A stretch of 64,000 bases of DNA, taken from the NCBI GenBank assembly GCA_964424805.1, contig CAYRKH010000001.1, positions 70,826 to 134,825 on the forward strand, read 5' to 3'. The position numbers and the translations under genes were made by a program. The stretch comes from IDS-8 sp964424805 (lineage in GTDB: Bacteria; Pseudomonadota; Gammaproteobacteria; Steroidobacterales; Woeseiaceae). Shown here piece by piece: positions 41,942 through 49,414 of the stretch. The first letter of the stretch is position 1. Every line of letters begins with the position of its first letter. The notes below the pieces were generated by a model. It was not told the DNA's origin, did not search any database, and was given only the letters and a program-made list of their open reading frames with translations.

Positions 41942-44269
41942 CTAGAACGTCATCCAGGTAAACTTCACGCCATACGTCAGGTGGTGCGGCTTCAGCCTCA
42001 TACCCGCAGCGCCGAAGTTGTCCGCCGTGCCCGTGTAGTACTGCTCGTCGAACAGGTTTTTTGCATAAGTGAGGACGCGGAACCTGTCGCCGCTGACGCC
42101 GGCGCTGAGATTGACGACGTTGTAGCTGTCGATCTCGTACGGGAACCTCGGCAGGACAAACGGCTGCCCAGTCACCGTTTCGCCGACGAGCGCGCCTATG
42201 GCCTCGATGTTGCTGTACTGCTTGTCGGTGAATGCCCATTCCAGCCGGATGAAACCGTCCCGGTCCGCACCTGCATTGAAACCCCAGTCCGCGCTGGCGC
42301 TGTAGGTCCACTCCGGCGTGCGGGGCAGCGGCTTGCCCGAAACATCGATGATGTGCGGGTCGCCGTTGGGAGACTGTCCTTTCAGCACGGCGTTCTTGAA
42401 GTCGTCGAACTCCGAGTCCGTGTAGCCGACGTTCAGGCCCAGCGTCAGCCGCTCCGCGGCGAGGGCAAGGAATTCCAGTTCGAACCCGCGGGCGCTGGCT
42501 TTCTCGGCATTCTGGGTCGTTTCAATCGAGGAGGCGATGTCGCCGGGATCCGCAAGCCGGTTCGTCTGTACCTGGAAGTCTTCCCAAGTGAGCGCGAACA
42601 GGGCACCCGAGACCTGGATACGCCCGTCTGCAAAGCGCTTCTTGATACCCAGCTCGTAGTTGATCAGCTCTTCCGGTTCGAAAGGTGCGCCTACGGTACG
42701 GCTGGCGCTTGTGACGTCGATGCCGCCGGCTTTATATCCCTTGGAGATGCTGCCGTAGACGTTCAGGTCGTCGGTCGGCTGGTAGCGCGCCACCAGGCGC
42801 GGCGAGAAATCCGAGAAATCCACCGAGCCTTCCAGCGTCGTCGGTCGGCCCTGGTCATCGTCGGAGGCAAAGATGTCGTCGCGCGAGTACCGCCCGCCCA
42901 CAATGATGTCGAGGGCATCAGTGAGATGCCAGGTCACGTCCGCAAAGGCGGCCATCGATTCGAACTCGAAGATGCGCGAGTTGGCGTTAATGAACGCGAG
43001 TGCCTCGCCGTTGGGCTCACCCTTGGGCAGGATCTGGATCTCGTTGACCTGGTTGAACTCGTCCTTGGCGTAGAATACGCCGACCGTCCAGTCCAGCCGC
43101 TCCCCTTCGAGCGATTGCAGCCGGAATTCCTGGCTGAATGCTTCCGCTTCGTAGTCATTGAAGCGCCGGAGCGGCAGCGGCCCGATCTCGAGCGAAATAC
43201 CGTCCAGGTCGGCTTCACGAACGAAATCGCTGTCGACAAAGCCAGTGATCGACGTGAACCGGACCCTGTCCAAATCCACCGCGGCACGCGCGTTGATGAT
43301 CGTGAATTCCTTGTCGTTCCGCTCGGCCGTGTCTCGGTCTATCGTATCGTCGTTCTCCGGGTAAAAGCCGGGACCAGTATCGATCGCATCGAACGGCGAG
43401 CCGAAGCCGAAGGTGTCGATGGTATCGAGGTCCAGGACGCCCGATGGGATGGCGATATCGCCGCCTTCATCCTCCCGCGTATGGGTGATGGACAGATCCA
43501 GTGTTACGGAATCGGTCGGCAGGGCGCGAAACGAAAGCCGGCCGGTCGTGTAATCGTAGAACGGGTCGTTGCCGGTCGGGTTGATATTCTTGACCGGCGT
43601 ATCCGATTCCTCGCGGGCCACGAATGCGCGTGCCATGAACTTGTCGGTGAACGGCACGTTGACGATGCCCTCGAGCCCCCAGCTGCCGAAGTTCCCGGCG
43701 CTCGCCGAACCTTCCAGGTAGAACGCATCGTCGGGCTTCTTTGTCGTTATGTTGATGGCGCCGCCGACGGCATTACGGCCGAAGAAAGTACCCTGCGGCC
43801 CGCGGAGAACCTCAATCCGTTCGATATCCCCGAGCTGCGGGTTGATCGTGCCCTGGGCGACGCTGCCGACCGAAAGCTCGTCGATGTAGTAGCCGATCGA
43901 GTTGGGGGTCGCGTTGCCGTCCAGCGTGATATTGCTGACGCCGCGAATGGATATGTTGATGCTGCGGCTGCCACCTTCGCCGTCCTCGGAGAAGCCGACG
44001 TTCGGGGTCATCGTGAGGTAATCAGCCGCCTCGCCGATGCCCGCTTTTTCGATCCTGTCAGCCGAAAACGCCGAGATGCTGAGCGGAACTTCCTGGAGAG
44101 ACTCCTGTCGTCGTTGCGCGGTAACAACAATCTCTTCGAGCGCCGGACGGGCAGGCTCCTGTGCAATCGTAACGCCCGCCGGCAGTACCAGCAAACCAGC
44201 TGTCAGGCAGGCCAATCCGGCTCCGGCCGTGTGCCTGAATTCAGTTCGAGTGTTGACCATGCTCATCAT
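41942..44269 (-). CDS. TonB-dependent outer-membrane receptor (cluster 30-49 kb)
   Basis: 775 residues from ATG 44269, which gives a proper signal peptide (AGLACLTAGLLVLPAGVTIA). Upstream ATG at 44305 would abut an operator and give a long polar N-terminus; starts at 44266 and 44260 are also possible. TonB-box-like EEIVVTAQRR, plug domain (LTMTPNVGF, INISIRGVSNI, IERIEVLRGPQGTFFGRNAVGGAINI) and a barrel ending in an aromatic (TWMTF). No N-terminal signalling domain. It presumably imports the substrate degraded by this cluster. The plug resembles the siderophore-like proteobacterial class, but the ligand is unknown. Confidence 0.88.
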   Translation of the reverse strand: MMSMVNTRTEFRHTAGAGLACLTAGLLVLPAGVTIAQEPARPALEEIVVTAQRRQESLQEVPLSISAFSADRIEKAGIGEAADYLTMTPNVGFSEDGEGGSRSINISIRGVSNITLDGNATPNSIGYYIDELSVGSVAQGTINPQLGDIERIEVLRGPQGTFFGRNAVGGAINITTKKPDDAFYLEGSASAGNFGSWGLEGIVNVPFTDKFMARAFVAREESDTPVKNINPTGNDPFYDYTTGRLSFRALPTDSVTLDLSITHTREDEGGDIAIPSGVLDLDTIDTFGFGSPFDAIDTGPGFYPENDDTIDRDTAERNDKEFTIINARAAVDLDRVRFTSITGFVDSDFVREADLDGISLEIGPLPLRRFNDYEAEAFSQEFRLQSLEGERLDWTVGVFYAKDEFNQVNEIQILPKGEPNGEALAFINANSRIFEFESMAAFADVTWHLTDALDIIVGGRYSRDDIFASDDDQGRPTTLEGSVDFSDFSPRLVARYQPTDDLNVYGSISKGYKAGGIDVTSASRTVGAPFEPEELINYELGIKKRFADGRIQVSGALFALTWEDFQVQTNRLADPGDIASSIETTQNAEKASARGFELEFLALAAERLTLGLNVGYTDSEFDDFKNAVLKGQSPNGDPHIIDVSGKPLPRTPEWTYSASADWGFNAGADRDGFIRLEWAFTDKQYSNIEAIGALVGETVTGQPFVLPRFPYEIDSYNVVNLSAGVSGDRFRVLTYAKNLFDEQYYTGTADNFGAAGMRLKPHHLTYGVKFTWMTF

Positions 44270-44305
44270 CCCAGGTTGTGTTGAGTCGCTCAGGATCCAC
44301 GACAT

Positions 44306-44323
44306 TTATTTACACATAAACCG
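44306..44323. promoter_or_regulatory. Operator, weaker copy, TTATTTA-CACA-TAAACCG
   Basis: 10 of 14 arm positions match the TAGTTTA-N4-TAAACTA consensus. It lies between the TonB receptor promoter and its start. Part of the 343-bp divergent region 44270-44612, which contains three sites and no gene. Confidence 0.5.
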
Positions 44324-44365
44324 TTCCGAAAGAATTTTAGAGCTAAATCTTTTGGATTGTCAAAC

Positions 44366-44401
44366 TAGTTTATGTATAAGTTAATTCTCTTTTGCGGTCA
44401 G
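44366..44401 (-). promoter_or_regulatory. Promoter of the TonB receptor with operator over its -10
   Basis: On the minus strand, -35 CTGACC (44401-44396), 17-bp spacer, -10 TATACA (44378-44373). The -10 lies inside the dyad TAGTTTA-TGTA-TAAGTTA (44366-44383; 12 of 14). Confidence 0.6.
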
Positions 44402-44546
44402 GCGGAACCTGTTTCCGTGCGAGCTGAATAGCCGGAAATCAGCCATACAAGCAAGGCAGTACGGGCATGGCAGCGGCCGCCTGGGGACAGCGAACCCCGA
44501 TGCTCAGGAAAGCGCGCTTTACAGGCGGAGGTCCGCCGACATAAAC

Positions 44547-44564
44547 TATTTTATATATAAACTG
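44547..44564. promoter_or_regulatory. Operator upstream of the ThDP enzyme gene, TATTTTA-TATA-TAAACTG
   Basis: 12 of 14 arm positions. An extra half-site TAAACTA occurs at 44542-44548. The site begins 66 bp upstream of the ATG. No convincing -35/-10 pair was found, though TTTACA (44518-44523) is a possible -35. Confidence 0.6.
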
Positions 44565-44612
44565 TTGTCGGCGGGACCGGCCGTTAACTAGTCAACGAAT
44601 TACGGTAAAAGG

Positions 44613-46256
44613 ATGGCAAAGAAAACTGGTGCGGATGCGATCGTCGATTCACTGATCGCAAACGGAATCGATACCCTGTTCGGCCTGCCGGGAGGACAGC
44701 TCGACCACCTGTTCGACTCCGTGTACCGGAGCGACGGGAAGCTCAACCTGATTCATTCCCGGCACGAGCAGGGCGCGGCCTATATGGCGTTCGGTTACGC
44801 CCAGACCACCGGGAGGCCGGGCGTGTACATGGTAGTCCCGGGGCCCGGCTTGCTGAATTCGACGGCGGCCCTCGCGACTGCCTGGGCTTGTAACTCGCCG
44901 GTCCTTGCCATTTCGGGGCAGGTTCACCTGGAGGGGATCGACAGCGGCTACGGCCATCTGCACGAGATCCCAGACCAGCTAGGCCTCATTCGCCATATCA
45001 CCAAGTGGGCGCAGCGCATCGAACGCGTTGCCGATACACCGAGCCTGATGCAGCGGGCATTCGAGGAGCTCCTGTCCGGGCGGCCCCGCCCGGTCGAGAT
45101 CGAGATGCCGATGGACGTCATGGGGCAGGAAGGCGACGTCCTTCCGGCAGCGCGCGCAAAGCGTCGTCCCGGGCCGGAGGTGGATCCGGACCTGGTCAGG
45201 ACGGCCGCCGAACTGCTGCTGGCGGCGAAGCGCCCGATGATCGTGGTCGGTTCCGGCGCGCTCGGCGCGGGCGAGGCGCTGTGTCGTGTCGCCGAGCGCC
45301 TGCAGGCGCCCGTCATGTCCAAGCGCAAGGCAAAGGGCCTTTTGTCGGACGATCACTACCTGAGCCAGAACCTTCCTGTGGGCCACCGTCTGTGGGGGCG
45401 GGCGGACGCCGTCCTCGCCATCGGCACCCGGCTTAAAATGCCGTTAACCATGTGGGGCAAGGACGATGATCTGAAGCTTGTGCGGGTCGATATCGATCCG
45501 GAGGAAATGAACCGCATCTGCGAACCCGAGGTCGGGATCCTCGGCGACGCGGACGACGTTCTGTCTGCGCTCGCGGCCGAGCTGGACCGGAAGGGCGGTA
45601 GGGTTGTCAGCCGGGAGGAGGAGCTCGCCGGCTTGAAGGCCGCCGTCTGGAAGGAGATGCGCGAGCACACAGCGCCGCAGATGGCGTACCTGGACACGAT
45701 ACGGGACATCCTGCCGCGGGACGGCTACTTCATCGACGAGGTGACGCAGGTCGGGTTCGCGTCCTGGTCGGGTTTTCCCGTCTACGAGCCCCGGCACTTC
45801 GTATCCGCGGCGCAGCAGGGCACCCTGGGCTACGGGCTGGCGGCGGCACTCGGCGTGGCGGCAGCGCACCCCGACAAGCCGATCGTCGCGATCAGCGGTG
45901 ACGGGGGTTATATGTTCAACATCCAGGAGCTCGCCACCGCCGTGCAGTACCAGCTGAACCTGGTATCGATCGTCTTCAACGACAACACGTACACCAATGT
46001 GCAGCGCCAGCAGGACGAGTGGTTCGGCGGGCGGCGCATCGGCTCCGACCTGCACAACCCGGACTTCGTCAAGCTGGCCGACGCCTACGGTGCGGCGGCA
46101 TTCCGTGTCGCGTCGCCACACGAGTTGAAAAAGGTGCTGCCCGAAGCCCTTGCGCAGGAGGGCCCGACCGTTATCGAGGTTCAGGTCGCGGAGCGCATGC
46201 CGACCCCGTGGAGGTTCATCCTGATGGAGCAGAACCGCCGCGCGCTGTGCCCGTGA
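44613..46256 (+). CDS. Thiamine-diphosphate-dependent enzyme (acetolactate synthase/benzoylformate decarboxylase family)
   Basis: 547 residues. SRHEQGAAYMAFGYAQ carries the activating Glu52. VVPGPGLLNSTAALATAW is the typical N-terminal loop, and the ThDP-Mg motif is AISGDGGYMFNIQELATA with NDNTYTN downstream. All three domains (Pyr, central, PP) are present. The ALS signature for FAD use is not obvious, so a decarboxylase or lyase of a 2-oxo acid is likely. Together with the aminotransferase and ALDH it would give amino acid to 2-oxo acid to aldehyde to acid. Substrate unknown; could also be a carboligase. Confidence 0.85.
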   Translation: MAKKTGADAIVDSLIANGIDTLFGLPGGQLDHLFDSVYRSDGKLNLIHSRHEQGAAYMAFGYAQTTGRPGVYMVVPGPGLLNSTAALATAWACNSPVLAISGQVHLEGIDSGYGHLHEIPDQLGLIRHITKWAQRIERVADTPSLMQRAFEELLSGRPRPVEIEMPMDVMGQEGDVLPAARAKRRPGPEVDPDLVRTAAELLLAAKRPMIVVGSGALGAGEALCRVAERLQAPVMSKRKAKGLLSDDHYLSQNLPVGHRLWGRADAVLAIGTRLKMPLTMWGKDDDLKLVRVDIDPEEMNRICEPEVGILGDADDVLSALAAELDRKGGRVVSREEELAGLKAAVWKEMREHTAPQMAYLDTIRDILPRDGYFIDEVTQVGFASWSGFPVYEPRHFVSAAQQGTLGYGLAAALGVAAAHPDKPIVAISGDGGYMFNIQELATAVQYQLNLVSIVFNDNTYTNVQRQQDEWFGGRRIGSDLHNPDFVKLADAYGAAAFRVASPHELKKVLPEALAQEGPTVIEVQVAERMPTPWRFILMEQNRRALCP

Positions 46257-46277
46257 GGGGAACAGGACAGCGGGCCA

Positions 46278-46346
46278 GGACTACTCATCAATGCGCTCCC
46301 AAACTCAAATCTCTGCGCAATCATCGCGGCGATTCATGAATAGTCC
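46278..46346. repeat. Inverted repeat before the DUF819 gene
   Basis: GGACTACTCAT (46278-46288) and its inverted copy ATGAATAGTCC (46336-46346), 10 of 11 matching, 47 bp apart, in the 140-bp gap between the ThDP gene and the DUF819 gene. It could be part of a long stem or a looped operator. TAGAAT (46351) may be a -10. Confidence 0.4.
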
Positions 46347-46396
46347 GGGCTAGAATGCCCGCCAGGTAAAACCGGCCCTTCGAGGAGCTCCGCAGC

Positions 46397-47530
46397 ATGT
46401 CCCTGATAGCCGCAGACAATGTCTTTGCGATGGGAACGGTGCTGATCGGTCTCGCCTACCTCGGCTTCTGGATAGACAACAGGCCGATCGGCCGGAAGAC
46501 CTCGGGGGTCGTGTGGGTGCTGGTTGCGGCCATGCTTCTGTCCAACACCGGCATCACGCCGCTTACCTCGCCTGCGTACGATTTTGTCGGCCAGTACATG
46601 GTGCCGCTGGCCATTCCCCTGCTGCTCTTCAAAGCCGACATCCGGAAGATCTTCCGGGAAAGCGGCAAGGTCATCGTGACCTTCATGATAGGGAGTATCG
46701 GCGTGGTCCTCGGGGCCGTCATCAGCTTCTGGGCGATGGACCTCGGGGAGATCGGCCCGAAAGTCGCGGGGGTTTATACCGGCGGCTGGATCGGCGGCGC
46801 TGTGAACTTCCTGGCCGTATCCCAGGTTGTGGGGATGTCCGAAACCGAGTTTGCCTCGGCTATTAGTGCCAGCAGCGTCGTGAGCATCCTGGCCCTGATG
46901 ATGCTGGTCGCGCTGCCTTCGGCTAGCTGGCTGTTACGTATCGTTCCGACCAGGATGGCAGATACGATGAACGCCGCCGAGCGGGAAGCGCTGCGCGAGT
47001 CGAAGCGGGCGAAAGTCTATCTTCGACACCTGACGGGTACGCTTGCGCTGAGCTTCGGTATCTGCGCCGTGTCTGCCGCCATCGGCGGCCTGATCGGCAC
47101 CGCGCAGTACGACATCCTGTTCGTGACGATTCTGACCCTTGTCGTCGCCAACATCATTCCGACGATGCTGGAGCGGGTCGAGGGTGAATTCGAACTGGGC
47201 ATGATCTTCATGTACGTCTTCTTTGCGATGATCGGCTCCAGTACCGACGCCACGGCCTTCCTCGGCTCTGCCGTGGACCTGTTCATCTTCGGCATGTCCA
47301 TAATCCTGATTCACCTCGTATTCGTGCTCGCGGTTGCGAAGGTGCTGAAGATCGATCTCGCCGAGGCGATCGTTGCCTCCGCGGCCTGCCTGGTCGGCCC
47401 CGCGCCGACAGCAGCGATTGCCATTACGCAGGGCTGGCGTTCCCTCGTCACGCCGGGAATCATGTGCGGAATCTTCGGCTATGCAATCGGCACGTTCATC
47501 GGCGTCGGCATAACAAGCTTTCTCGACTAG
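46397..47530 (+). CDS. DUF819 family integral membrane protein
   Basis: 377 residues with about ten membrane segments, for example LIGLAYLGFWID, YMVPLAIPLLLFKADIRKI, VIVTFMIGSIGVVLGAVISF and LVGPAPTAAIAITQGW. The GGWIGGAVNFLAV segment and repeated halves fit the DUF819 (YjcL-like) permease family. Probable inner-membrane transporter, maybe for the cluster substrate or a product; ligand unknown. Its TAG shares bases with the TAG of the convergent dehydrogenase (CTAG 47527-47530). Confidence 0.82.
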   Translation: MSLIAADNVFAMGTVLIGLAYLGFWIDNRPIGRKTSGVVWVLVAAMLLSNTGITPLTSPAYDFVGQYMVPLAIPLLLFKADIRKIFRESGKVIVTFMIGSIGVVLGAVISFWAMDLGEIGPKVAGVYTGGWIGGAVNFLAVSQVVGMSETEFASAISASSVVSILALMMLVALPSASWLLRIVPTRMADTMNAAEREALRESKRAKVYLRHLTGTLALSFGICAVSAAIGGLIGTAQYDILFVTILTLVVANIIPTMLERVEGEFELGMIFMYVFFAMIGSSTDATAFLGSAVDLFIFGMSIILIHLVFVLAVAKVLKIDLAEAIVASAACLVGPAPTAAIAITQGWRSLVTPGIMCGIFGYAIGTFIGVGITSFLD

Positions 47531-48522
47531 GTCTGCCGCGACTTCTCCATCGGAAAGGCCAGCCCGATCTGCCGGCGCACCTCGTCCATCGTCCGCATAA
47601 TCGAGATCGTTTCGTCGAGCGGCATGACGGGGCTCTCGGTCCGGCCTTCGCGCAGGCAGCGTGCGACTTCCTCGGCCTGGTAGTGGTAGCCGCTGGATTC
47701 GAACGGTACCTCGAACGTCACGGGCTCTTCAGAGCTACGTTCGAGGGTGATTCTTGCCGGCGCGAACACGGGACTGTGCAGGTAAATCCGTCCCCGGTCG
47801 CCCAGCAGGGTCAGGTCCGGCGAAGCGCTGGCGCGCAGCGATACGTAGAGCATGGCGATTGCCCCGTTGCCGTATTCGAGCAGGATCGCATCCTGCTCGT
47901 CGACCCCGGTGGCGCCCAGGCTGCCGACGGCCCGCACCGTTACCGGCGCACCGAAAATCATCGACGCGGCGGAGACGAGGTACACGCCCGCATCCAGCAG
48001 CACCCCGCCTCCGCGGGCGGGGTCCAGGAGGTAGTGGTCCGGGGCCAGCCGGGGTATGAAGGCACCGCCGGCTAGCATGAGCTGGACGGTGCCGATCGCG
48101 CCGCTTTCGAGCAGCTCACGCAGCCTGGCGTACGCGGGTAAAAACCGGCTCCACAGCGCCTCCATGACGAACAGACCCTGGGCGCGGGCGAGATCAACGA
48201 CCTCGGTTGCCTCCCGGGCGCTGATTGCGAACGGTTTCTCGCACAGCACGGCCTTGCCGGCCCGGAGGCACAGCAGGCTGTGCGTCGCGTGCAGGGTGTG
48301 GGGGCTCGAGACGTAGACGACGTCGACATCCGGGTGCTCCACCATCTGCTCGCAGGAGTCGAATACCGAAGGGGCGCCGAACTCCAGGCCGAACGATTTC
48401 GCAGTCTGCAGGTCGCGCGATGCAACGGCCTGCAGTATCGCCTGCTCCGTTGCCTCCAGGCCGCGCGCGAACGCCTGCGCCATCCTGCCGGTGCCGATGA
48501 TGCCGAACCTGAGTGGTGTCAT
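47527..48522 (-). CDS. Gfo/Idh/MocA family dehydrogenase
   Basis: 331 residues. FGIIGTGRMAQAFARGL, SSPHTLHATHSLLCLRAGKAV, CEKPFAISAREATEVV (catalytic Lys), ALWSRFLPAYARLRELL and GGGVLLDAGVYLV. The ALWSRF and GGG..D.G.Y motifs resemble dimeric dihydrodiol dehydrogenase or trans-1,2-dihydrobenzene-diol dehydrogenase-like members. Probably NAD(P)-dependent oxidation of a sugar, polyol or diol. It follows the SDR gene by 8 bp on the same strand. Confidence 0.85.
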   Translation of the reverse strand: MTPLRFGIIGTGRMAQAFARGLEATEQAILQAVASRDLQTAKSFGLEFGAPSVFDSCEQMVEHPDVDVVYVSSPHTLHATHSLLCLRAGKAVLCEKPFAISAREATEVVDLARAQGLFVMEALWSRFLPAYARLRELLESGAIGTVQLMLAGGAFIPRLAPDHYLLDPARGGGVLLDAGVYLVSAASMIFGAPVTVRAVGSLGATGVDEQDAILLEYGNGAIAMLYVSLRASASPDLTLLGDRGRIYLHSPVFAPARITLERSSEEPVTFEVPFESSGYHYQAEEVARCLREGRTESPVMPLDETISIMRTMDEVRRQIGLAFPMEKSRQT

Positions 48523-48530
48523 GGTGTGGC

Positions 48531-49292
48531 TCAAGCCCTTATCGAATGGCCGCCGTCGATGACCATGGTGTGGCCGGTGACGTAGGATGCTTCGTCGCTG
48601 GCGAGAAAGTGCACGACGTTGGCGATTTCCCGCGGCTCCGCCGCGCGGCCGAGCAGGCTGTAGCCGGACATCATTCGGCGGATGTCGGCCTCGGAGATGC
48701 CATCCCTCGCGGCGCGCCGGATGTGAAACTCCGTGAGCGTGGCGCCCGGGCATACCGCGTTGGCGCGTATGCCTTGGCCGCCGAATTCGACGGCCAGGCT
48801 GCGCGTCAGGGCTAGCAGCGCCGCCTTGCTCATGTCGTAGGCTGTCATGCCGGCCGAACCGCGCAGTGCGTTCAGGGACGAGATGATCACGATGCTTCCG
48901 GCGGACCGGCTGCGCATGGCCGGCACGACAGCGCGGCAGCAGATGGCGGTTCCGTTCAGGTTTACGTCCATGGTCTTCGCCCAGTCGGCCGGGGCGGTAT
49001 CGAGCAGGCCGCCGCCGACCTGGACGCCGGCGTTGGCGACCAGCACGTCGATGCGGCCCCACCCCTCGAGAACGCTCGCCACCGCGGCGTCGAAGCTGCC
49101 GGCGGAGCTGATATCCGCCACCAGCGGCATCGCCGTTCTGCCTTCGGCCGCTATCTGCGATGCCGCATCCGACACGGCCCGCTCATCGGCATCGACGAGC
49201 GCGACGCGGTCCCCGGCTTCCGCGAGCCGACGCGCGCAGGCCTTGCCGATACCGGAACCTGCACCGGTCACGATTGAAACCCTGATTGTCAC
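48531..49292 (-). CDS. Short-chain dehydrogenase/reductase
   Basis: 253 residues from GTG 49292, located 5 bases after GGAG; GTG 49298 is an alternative. SDR motifs: VTGAGSGIGKACA (cofactor; VDADE suggests NAD), LVANAGVQ, SS in IISSLNALRG, YDMSK catalytic pair, VTGHTMVIDGG near the C-terminus. A classical FabG-like dehydrogenase; substrate unknown. Starts an operon with the Gfo/Idh/MocA gene. Confidence 0.87.
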   Translation of the reverse strand: MTIRVSIVTGAGSGIGKACARRLAEAGDRVALVDADERAVSDAASQIAAEGRTAMPLVADISSAGSFDAAVASVLEGWGRIDVLVANAGVQVGGGLLDTAPADWAKTMDVNLNGTAICCRAVVPAMRSRSAGSIVIISSLNALRGSAGMTAYDMSKAALLALTRSLAVEFGGQGIRANAVCPGATLTEFHIRRAARDGISEADIRRMMSGYSLLGRAAEPREIANVVHFLASDEASYVTGHTMVIDGGHSIRA

Positions 49293-49322
49293 GGTCACTC
49301 CATTCAAGCCGCCCGGGGAAGA

Positions 49323-49340
49323 TAGTTTACATGTAAATTG
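49323..49340. promoter_or_regulatory. Operator TAGTTTA-CATG-TAAATTG upstream of the SDR gene
   Basis: 12 of 14 arm positions of the cluster palindrome, 31 bp upstream of the GTG start, in the 122-bp gap to pckG. This extends the putative regulon to the SDR-dehydrogenase operon. Confidence 0.62.
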
Positions 49341-49414
49341 TGCGGCGCGCGAAGAGCGCCCGGCCGCGCGTTTTGCCGTTGCGCGCCTGGAGGCGGGAGA
49401 GACAGGCAGCCGGA

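Noticed and set aside
44270..44305. Longer N-terminus of the second TonB receptor (ATG 44305)
   Set aside because: It would touch the operator at 44306 and precede the signal peptide by a polar segment without a ribosome-binding site; kept only as an alternative.
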